Below the pieces are notes generated by a model. It saw only the letters and a list, made by a program, of their open reading frames with translations. It did not search any database and had not been told where the DNA came from. This document shows, piece by piece, positions 58,146 to 64,000 of a DNA stretch of 64,000 nt. Within the stretch, counting starts at the first letter, position 1, and each line of letters begins with the position of its first letter. Position numbers and translations under genes: made by a program. The stretch is taken from the NCBI RefSeq assembly GCF_014303395.1, contig NZ_CP060298.1, forward strand, positions 3,863,001-3,927,000, read 5' to 3'. The stretch is from Nakamurella sp. PAMC28650. Its GTDB lineage: Bacteria; Actinomycetota; Actinomycetes; Mycobacteriales; Nakamurellaceae.

Positions 58146-59449
58146 TCAACCGGTGGTAGCAACACTCGGCTCCTGCAGTAATAGTAGCTGCTCGGCCATC
58201 GCTTCCGCCGGTGTCTTCCAGCCGAGCGTTTTGCGGGGTCGGTCGTTCAATGCATCAGCGACGGAGTCAATTTCTGCGGCGCACCAGCGGGATAGGTCGG
58301 TTCCTTTCGGGAAGTACTGACGTAGCAGGCCGTTCGTGTTTTCGTTCGTACCCCGCTGCCAAGGGCTGTGCGGATCGGCGAAGAACACCGCCATACCAGT
58401 CTCGGCCTTTAGAGAGACATGCGCGGCCAGTTCCTTGCCACGGTCCCAGGTCAACGACTGACGCAACTCCCGCTGCACTGCAACCATTTTCGCGACAATA
58501 CTGTCCTTGGTTGCGGTCGCGCCGTAACCGCTCAATGCGGGACCGTTCTTCACCGGCGGCTCAAGTCCGTAGCCTTCCATTCGCGGCAGGTGCAGCAGGA
58601 TCGTGAACCTGGTCATCCGTTCCACGACGGTGCCGATCGCTGACCGGCCGGTGCCGATGATGAGGTCGCCCTCCCAGTGGCCGGCGGTCTTCCGATCGTC
58701 GGCCTCGGCGGGCCGCTTATCGATCGTCACCTCCGGAGTCACGTGGCCGGTGGCTCGCTTTCGGGCTCTCGCCCGGGGGACCCGCAACGCCCGTCCGGTC
58801 CGCAGACACGGCACCAAATCGCGCTCCAAGGCGCCGCGGTCCTTGATGTACAGGGCCTGATAGATCGCCTCGTGGGAGATGCGCATCGTCGGGTCGTCGG
58901 GGAAGTCGATCGGCAGGCGGTGGGCGATCTGCTCCGGGCTCCACGCTGTCACCCACCGCCGGTCCTGGCGGTGAGGCTTGTTACGCCCCTTCCATTTTGC
59001 AACGACTGGTCCCGGTACGACAGTGCCGTCCGCGGCGCGGATGACCCCGGCCAGGCGGTCCTGGACATGGCCACGAAGCCGATCGTTCGTCACCAACTTG
59101 GCCGTCTTGGGACGGCGGGCCATCAGCTCGGCCTTCCACTGGGCAGTCGACGCTCGATACTCCAACTGGCCGCCACGAGTTGCGGCATTGCGGCGCAGCT
59201 CCCGCGAGATCGTCGATGGCGACCGACCCAGGCGGCGGGCGACCTCACGCACTCCGTTGCCCTGCGCTGTCAGCAGAGCGATGTCCTCTCGCTCAACAAA
59301 CGAGAGATATCTGCCCGACGGGGGCTGCAGTTCAATCAGCGGCATGCCGCCACTGTCGCGGAACCAACGCGTCCCGACGGGCCCCGACACGCCGCACGCC
59401 GTCGCGGCGTCTTCGCTGGTCATCCCTTTCGCGATGTTGCGCCAAAATA
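58146..59449 (-). pseudogene. IS30-family transposase, main fragment
   Basis: About 434 codons from RNIAKGMTSEDAATACGVSG to the end. It has the helix-turn-helix VREVARRLGRSPSTISREL, and the DDE residues in AGHWEGDLIIG, LTWDRGKELAAH and NENTNGLLRQYFPKG. The first 31 codons lie beyond the ISL3 element (60839-60932). Joined at the TATTTTGG duplication the frame is 466 codons with no stop. An ATG at 59423 with AAAGGG upstream might still start a shortened protein lacking the N-terminus. Confidence 0.88.
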
Positions 59450-60830
59450 GGCTCTTGTGACGTTCTCGTGGGTGGTTTGACCCCTGGTTGTGGGCGACAC
59501 ACCGGGCTGCGTATAGGTTCTGGCTTATCTAGGGTCAGTCACTATCCAGGAGCACGGTGTGCGCGGTGTAACGATATGGCGAAAGCTGCTCGGTGTCGAG
59601 CAACTGCAGGTGTGCGATGTGGCGTGGGAGGAGGCCGACGACCGGCAGGTGCTGGTCGTTTCGGTGCGTGCGACGAAGGGCGCCCGGAGTAGGTGCAGTC
59701 GATGCCGGCGTAGACGGCCGGGCTATGACCAGGGCGGCGGAACCCGGCGGTGGCGGTCGCTGGACTGGGGGTCGACGATGGTATTCCTGCAGGCTGCGGC
59801 TCCGCGGGTGAACTGCCGGACGCACGGGGTGGTCGTCGCGGCGGTGCCGTGGGCCCGACCCGGCGCGCGGGCAACCCGAGCGTTTGAGGACCAGTGCGCG
59901 TGGTTGGCGGCGCACACCGCTTCGTCGGTGGTGGCGCAGTTGATGCGGACGTCGTGGCGGCACGTGAGCGCAATCATCGAGCACGTCGTCGCCGACGGTT
60001 TGGCCGGCCGGGACGTGCTCGCGGGGCTGCAGCGGATCGGCATCGATGAAATCTCCCACCGCAAAGGCCAGCGGTATCTGACGTGCGTGGTCGATCAAGA
60101 CTCCGGCAGATTGGTGTGGGCCGCACCGGGCCGCAACAGCGACACCCTGGGTCGGTTCTTCGACGAGCTCGGCCCAGAACGGGCGGCGGCGTTGACGCAC
60201 GTCTCGGCCGACGGGGCGCAGTGGATCCACGACACCGTGACGGCCCGCGCGCCGCAGGCGGTGCTGGGATTGGATCCGTTTCATATCGTGGGGTGGGCCA
60301 CCCGGGAGTTGGACAAGGTCCGTCGTCAGACGTGGAACACGCTGCGGGGTAGGAGTAGCTCTGCGCAGGCGTCGTCGGTGAAGGGCAGCCGCTGGGCATT
60401 GCTGAAAAACCCGGCGGACCTGTCCCCGGAGCAACGCGGGTCCCTCGCCTCGATCGCCCAGACCAACCGGCATCTGTATCGGGCGTATCTGCTGAAGGAG
60501 CAACTGCGCGCGGTGTTCCAGGTCAAGGGCCAGGCCGGCCGTGAACTGTTGGCCGGCTGGATCGCCTGGGCCCGCCGCTCCCAACTGCCCGGGTTCATCG
60601 CCCTGGCCGCAACGTTGAAGCGGTTCCAGCAGCTGATTTGGAACACCCTGATCCACCACATGAGCAACGCCCAATCCGAGGCCACCAACACCCACCTACG
60701 GGCCTTGACCCGCAGGTCGTACGGCTTTCACAGCCCAGAAGCGTTGATAGCCATGGCAATGCTCACCCGCGGCGGGTTATGCCCGCCGCTTCCCGGACGC
60801 TAAACCACCCACGAAAACGTCAGGAGACCC
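59450..60830 (+). mobile_element. ISL3-family insertion sequence (innermost, intact)
   Basis: 1381 bases. Inverted ends GGCTCTTGTGACGTTCTCG (left) and GGGTCTCCTGACGTTTTCG (right), both continuing TGGGTGGTTT. Eight-base target duplication CCAAAATA at 59442-59449 and 60831-60838, typical of ISL3. It sits in the 5' part of the IS30 transposase. It holds one full transposase, so it is the only complete element in the nest. Confidence 0.93.
59559..60803 (+). CDS. ISL3-family transposase
   Basis: 414 residues, intact. N-terminal zinc-finger-like CSRCRRRRPGY with later NCRTHG, then the DDE domain: first Asp in RIGIDEISHRKGQRYLT, second in HVSADGAQWIHD, and Glu in NAQSEATNTHLRALTRRSYGF near the end. 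GTG at 59559 has AGGAG six bases upstream. It runs opposite to the interrupted IS30 and IS3 genes and to narK, so it may make RNA antisense to the nitrite operon. Confidence 0.92.
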   Translation: MRGVTIWRKLLGVEQLQVCDVAWEEADDRQVLVVSVRATKGARSRCSRCRRRRPGYDQGGGTRRWRSLDWGSTMVFLQAAAPRVNCRTHGVVVAAVPWARPGARATRAFEDQCAWLAAHTASSVVAQLMRTSWRHVSAIIEHVVADGLAGRDVLAGLQRIGIDEISHRKGQRYLTCVVDQDSGRLVWAAPGRNSDTLGRFFDELGPERAAALTHVSADGAQWIHDTVTARAPQAVLGLDPFHIVGWATRELDKVRRQTWNTLRGRSSSAQASSVKGSRWALLKNPADLSPEQRGSLASIAQTNRHLYRAYLLKEQLRAVFQVKGQAGRELLAGWIAWARRSQLPGFIALAATLKRFQQLIWNTLIHHMSNAQSEATNTHLRALTRRSYGFHSPEALIAMAMLTRGGLCPPLPGR

Positions 60831-60838
60831 CCAAAATA

Positions 60839-60932
60839 CCCGTTCGACATCCCGGCGGGCCGGCGGCCGCCCGGGCGACCGCATCGCCGGCCGCCCGGTC
60901 ATCGACATCATCCGATCCGAAGCTGGACCCAT
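60839..60932 (-). pseudogene. IS30-family transposase, N-terminal fragment
   Basis: 31 codons from ATG at 60932 (GGAGG seven bases upstream) reading MGPASDRMMSMTGRP, then GRPPARRDVERV, up to the ISL3 insertion. In other actinobacterial IS30 transposases a GRPPAPRDVQ-like block precedes FW-x-I-x-x-G. It completes the fragment at 58146-59449. Confidence 0.82.
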
Positions 60933-60981
60933 TGCAAGACCTCCACTCTCGGGAGTGTTGCGACGACCAGTTGAATCCGCC

Positions 60982-61580
60982 CTGGCTTCCGCGGTCACTG
61001 TGAAATATGCTGACATCGGAACAATCCTGACATTACGTGCGGCCATTTTCAGAGCGTCAACCACCAGCGATGCCCGCATGTGATCTGCCATTGCGTAGCC
61101 GACGACTTTCTTCGTAGCGCAGTCCAGCACGGTCGCCAAGTACAGCCAGCCCTCCCAGGTCGGGATATAGGTGATGTCACCGACCAGCTTCGTACCCGGC
61201 ACGACCGCGTTGAAGTGCCGTTTTACCAGGTCAGGGGTCTGACCGGTGTCGCCGGCGATGGTAGTGACCGGCCGAAACGGACGGGGCTGGCATGGCACCA
61301 GGTCGAGCTCCCGCATGATCTGCCGGACCGTGTCGTCATCAGCCCAATAGCCCGATCGCAGCAGGTCAGCGTGTACCCGACGGTAGCCGTAGGTCCCATC
61401 GGAGGCCTCGAACAACGCCGTGATCAGCCGAGCAAGATGGGTGCGGCGCCGGCTGGTGTAGGACGGCCCGCGACCCTTCCACTCGTAGAAGCCGGACTTC
61501 GACACCTTCGCCCAGCGGAACATCAGGTGCAGCGGGTAGTGGCCTTCTTCACTCGCAATGAATGCATACTTTCTGCTCAC
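60982..61580 (-). pseudogene. IS3 orfB transposase, 5' fragment with a one-base deletion
   Basis: From GTG at 61580 (overlapping the orfA stop): HLMFRWAKVSKSGFYEW, GTYGYRRVHADLLRSGYW, and the first catalytic Asp in KLVGDITYIPTWEGWLYLA. After NVRIVPMSA the frame is lost; the next frame gives IFHSDRGSQ, which holds the second Asp. The two orfB pieces total 884 bases, one short of 295 codons, so a one-base deletion near 61000 fits. OrfB was thus damaged twice. Confidence 0.88.
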
Positions 61581-61870
61581 TGCGATTTCTTGGCGAAGAA
61601 GGCCGTTGCTTTTCCCAGAAATTCGTTCTCCATACGAAGCTCACGCACTTCTTTCTCCAACGCCTTCAGCTTCGCCCGCTCCGACACGGTCAGTTCCTGC
61701 GTGTCGCCGCCGTGACGCTCGCGATGGGCCGCCACCCAGTTCCGCAGGGTCTGCTCCACCAAGCCCAGTTCGCGAGCAACGTCAGCGATGGGCCGAGATT
61801 TGTCGGTCACCTCCCGCACGGCCGTATCCCGAAACTCCGGGGTGTACTTGCCTCGAAACTTGCTCACCAT
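61577..61870 (-). CDS. IS3-family OrfA
   Basis: 97 residues. Helix-turn-helix of the IS3 OrfA type (RGKYTPEFRDTAVREVTD, IADVARELGLVEQTLRNWV) and a Leu-zipper-like C-terminus (LKALEKEVRELRMENEFL). ATG at 61870 has GGAGAA upstream. Stop and orfB start overlap as GTGA. It is intact, but with orfB broken it cannot make a transposase. Confidence 0.9.
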   Translation of the reverse strand: MVSKFRGKYTPEFRDTAVREVTDKSRPIADVARELGLVEQTLRNWVAAHRERHGGDTQELTVSERAKLKALEKEVRELRMENEFLGKATAFFAKKSQ

Positions 61871-62793
61871 TTCTCCGATCCTTTCCGGCGATTCTACTTG
61901 GGGGTCCAAGTCCGGGAAGTACCGGGCTGCTCAAACGTCCCGATGTACAACAACGCGATGATCCAGGTGTTGCGGTCCCGCACCACCCGGCGCATCGCGC
62001 CCCTGGCATTGGCCGCGTCCGTCAGATTGTCCATCGTCAACGCCGCACCCACCGCCGCCACCACGATCAACGGGATGTACACCGCCACCATCACCCGCGG
62101 ATGGGTCGCACCCGCGGTGGCGAACACCAACAGCCCCACCAACTGCACCACCGCAACCCCCAGGTTCCCGCCGCCGGCGTTCAACCCCAACGCCCACCCC
62201 TTGAGCCGCTGCGGGTAGAACGCGTTGATGTTCGTCATCGACGAAGCGAAATTACCGCCACCGACCCCGGCCAACGCCGCCCCCACCACCAACGTCGTAT
62301 ACGACACACCCGGCTTCAACACCACCGCGATGTACACCGTCGGCACCAACAGCAGCAACGCACTGAAGATGGTGAAATTTCGCCCACCGAACTTGGCCAC
62401 CGCGAACGTGTACGGCAACCGCAACCCCGCACCGAACAACGTCGGCACCGCCGTCAACAAAAACTTCCCCGCCGGATCGATGTGATACTGCGGCCCCAGG
62501 AACAACACCAACACCGACCACAAACTCCACACCGAGAACCCGATGTGCTCCGACAACACCGAGAACCACAGATTCCGACGGGCCACCCTCTCCCCACCGC
62601 TGTTCCAGAAATCCAGATCCTCCGGACGCCAATCATCGATCCAACGTCTGCCGCGCAGAGATTTCGTGGTGGTCGACGAGGTGGTTCCGGTCGTGGTGTC
62701 GGTGGTCGAACTCATTGCGCGGGGCTCCGATCAGGAGTCGGGGTCGGCACGGGAGATCCCGTGCCGAGAGGAAAATCGGGTCAGCGGTCCAGC

Positions 62794-63117
62794 TCAGTGC
62801 GACTGCGCCTGGATGACGATCTGGCCGTCGTCGTCGACGGCCACCGACCACACGGCAAGTCCGGGTTGCCCGGTGGTGGAACAGCCGGTGGAGAGTTCGA
62901 ATGCGTTCAGGTGGAGGGGGCAGAGCACCACGGTGCCGTCGGTCTGACCGTCTGCGATGGGTCCCCCGCGATGGGGGCAGACGGCCGAGACCGCATGTAC
63001 CCGGCCGTTGCGCAGTCGGAAGACGGCCACCTGCTCGCCACCGACGTCGAACGCCCTGCCCTCCCCCGGCGGGATCTGCTCCACCGGGCCGAGCACGGTT
63101 CCCGTGGTGGTCGTCAT
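62794..63117 (-). CDS. nirD: Nitrite reductase small subunit NirD (Rieske type)
   Basis: 107 residues. The Rieske [2Fe-2S] ligands are in AVCPHRGGPIADG and LCPLHLNAFELSTG (Cys-His and Cys-His). It passes electrons in the cytoplasmic NAD(P)H nitrite reductase. ATG at 63117 is 28 bases after nirB with GAGGA upstream. Followed by narK after 78 bases. Confidence 0.92.
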   Translation of the reverse strand: MTTTTGTVLGPVEQIPPGEGRAFDVGGEQVAVFRLRNGRVHAVSAVCPHRGGPIADGQTDGTVVLCPLHLNAFELSTGCSTTGQPGLAVWSVAVDDDGQIVIQAQSH

Positions 63118-63145
63118 CGGCAGTCCTCGCCCTTGGCGGAGGCGC

Positions 63146-64000
63146 TCATCGGACCGGCACCTGCGGAAGGACCTCCAACGGCAGCGCGGTGCGGAACTGC
63201 CCACTGGTGACCGGCTCCGAACGCTCCTTCCACGGATCCTGGTACGCGGCAACAGCTTCCTCGATGGCCGCATCGAGTTCGGCGGCGATGCCCTCGCTGT
63301 CGTCCACGACGACCGCCCGGATGGTCTCGATGCCGATGCGCGGGACGAAGGCGTAGGTCCGCTCCAGCCATTTCGCGTTCTGCCGGTAGTACTGCATGAA
63401 GCGGCCGGTCAGCGTCATCACGACGGCCGGATCGTCCACGGTGGCCAGCAGGTCGCCCTTGCGGATGTGCGCCCCCGCCGCGCCCCCGACGTAGATCTCC
63501 CAGCGCCCGCCGTCGATCGCTACCACGCCGACGTCCTTGCACAGTGACTCGGCGCAGTTGCGGGGGCAGCCCGAGACGGCCAGCTTGAGCTTGCCCGGCG
63601 ACTCGATGCCCTGGAACCGCGCTTCGATGGCGACCCCCAGTGCGGTGGAATCACCGACACCGGAGCGGCAGAAGTCGCTGCCCACACAGGTTTTCACCGT
63701 CCGGAAGCTCTTCGCGTACGCGTAGCCGGAAGGCATGTCGAGGTCGGCCCAGACGGCCGGGAGATCCTCCTTCCGGATGCCAAGGAGGTCGATCCGCTGA
63801 CCACCGGTGAGCTTCACCAGTTTGACGTCGTACTTGTCGGCCACATCCGCGATCCGGCGCAGCTGGTCCGGGGTGGTGACCCCGCCGCGCATCTGCGGGA
63901 CCACCGAGAAGGTGCCGTCCCGCTGGATGTTCGCGTGCACCCGGTCGTTGATGAACCGGGCGTCGCGCTCGTCGATGTACTCGCCGGCCCACATCATCTT
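63146..64000 (-). CDS. nirB: Nitrite reductase large subunit NirB, C-terminal part (partial)
   Basis: The last 284 codons; the gene runs off the right edge. The siroheme/[4Fe-4S] half is visible: TGGQRIDLLGI, the cluster Cys in KTCVGSDFCRSGVGDS and in VSGCPRNCAESLCKDVG, and YVGGAAGAHIRKGDLLA. It reduces nitrite to ammonium with six electrons. All four cluster Cys are intact, so NirBD should still work although narK is broken. Confidence 0.94.
   Translation of the reverse strand, partial: KMMWAGEYIDERDARFINDRVHANIQRDGTFSVVPQMRGGVTTPDQLRRIADVADKYDVKLVKLTGGQRIDLLGIRKEDLPAVWADLDMPSGYAYAKSFRTVKTCVGSDFCRSGVGDSTALGVAIEARFQGIESPGKLKLAVSGCPRNCAESLCKDVGVVAIDGGRWEIYVGGAAGAHIRKGDLLATVDDPAVVMTLTGRFMQYYRQNAKWLERTYAFVPRIGIETIRAVVVDDSEGIAAELDAAIEEAVAAYQDPWKERSEPVTSGQFRTALPLEVLPQVPVR

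Larger units (their letters stand above)
58139..60981 (-). mobile_element. IS30-family insertion sequence (middle element, interrupted)
   Basis: Inverted ends share GAGTGTTGC (58167-58159 and 60953-60961) followed by a GTTGA block, about 29 bases with eight mismatches. Three-base target duplication CTG at 58136-58138 and 60982-60984, inside IS3 orfB. Without ISL3 and one duplication the element is about 1454 bases. The outer limits depend on the duplication chosen and could move by a base or two. Confidence 0.85.
57811..61933 (-). mobile_element. IS3-family insertion sequence (outer element, interrupted)
   Basis: Ends: minus-strand left end starts TGAGCAGCCCGG, right end TGAGCCGCCCGCC; both continue to a shared CCGGACT, giving inverted repeats of about 25 bases. 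Target duplication AAC (plus strand) at 57808-57810 and 61934-61936. Without the IS30 composite the element is 1277 bases, normal for IS3. It carries orfA and a broken orfB. Confidence 0.9.
57201..62715 (-). pseudogene. narK: narK nitrate/nitrite transporter split by nested insertion sequences
   Basis: The 5' part (62715 to 61934) encodes the NarK N-terminus with RNLWFSVLSEHIGFSVWSLW and GGRNFTIFSALLLLVP, ending at NTWIIALLYIGT; the 3' part (57810 to 57201) resumes at FGSFIGFGFAFGQ and includes RPYGGRLADRFGG and GVGNGAVYKMIP. Removing 57811-61936 rejoins them in frame: 1389 bases, 462 residues, normal for an MFS NarK. The break is in the middle of the protein, so neither half should transport. 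The ends are otherwise free of stops, so the loss is recent. The 3' half can open on IS sequence but lacks half the helices. Confidence 0.93.

Noticed and set aside
60777-60981. C-terminal extension of the IS3 orfB reading frame
   Set aside because: The tail is not orfB: it runs through the IS30 end, the IS30 transposase N-terminus and the ISL3 end, as the inverted repeats show.

Overview
High-GC actinobacterial chromosome. The evidence is the gene content: an acVLRF1 ribosome-rescue factor, an SCO4848-type membrane protein, an MptB-type mannosyltransferase, a predicted mycothiol-dependent enzyme, OpcA beside Zwf, a MocR-type pyridoxine regulator, and many GTG/TTG starts with four-base ATGA/GTGA overlaps. 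The mptB-sufR-sufBDCSU block and the ctaB/tkt-tal-zwf-opcA-pgl block keep the order known from Mycobacterium tuberculosis (about Rv1445c-Rv1466). The surface and mobile content is not mycobacterial. A genus such as Nakamurella or a relative is a guess.

Layout. 1-12.2 kb, minus strand: the N-terminus of Tex, a secreted GH5-like hydrolase, a giant secreted modular protein (beta-propeller, ASH repeats, two lectin domains, four Calx-beta domains), and a three-gene envelope glycosylation operon (GT2-GtrA fusion, processive GT2, GT-C-like membrane protein). 12.9-17.2 kb: an SCO4848 protein, then vapB-vapC-dgt-acVLRF1 as one overlapping minus operon with a two-site operator, then an EamA exporter. 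17.5-24.5 kb: the sufRBDCSU-paaD Fe-S assembly operon, with a candidate iron box and SufR operator at its promoter. 24.6-30.5 kb: mptB, an ABC exporter, heme A synthase CtaA and heme O synthase CtaB. 30.7-38.0 kb: pentose phosphate operon tkt-tal-zwf-opcA-pgl, then malate dehydrogenase. 39.3-43.9 kb: an olefin (ole) operon A-BC-D in which B and C are fused. 44.2-47.7 kb: pdxST, divergent from a pdxR-type regulator that shares the CATG start. 47.7-54.5 kb: an MDMPI-fold enzyme, an S53 peptidase, FtsK, and a CGNR regulator divergent from an EamA exporter.

54.5-64 kb, minus strand: an assimilatory nitrite operon nirB-nirD-narK-cobA/cysG-zwf2. NirBD reduces nitrite to ammonium, the CobA/CysG fusion makes siroheme, and the second G6PDH can supply reductant. 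narK is broken by three nested insertion sequences: an IS3-family element in narK, an IS30-family element in the IS3 orfB, and an intact ISL3-family element in the IS30 transposase. Each level has target duplications and inverted repeats that I could place, and removing each element restores a reading frame (the IS3 orfB needs one extra base).

Other structure: an 80-bp repeat with 12-bp inverted ends lies in two distant intergenic gaps, and the 3' end of sufU is duplicated 60 bp downstream with only synonymous changes.
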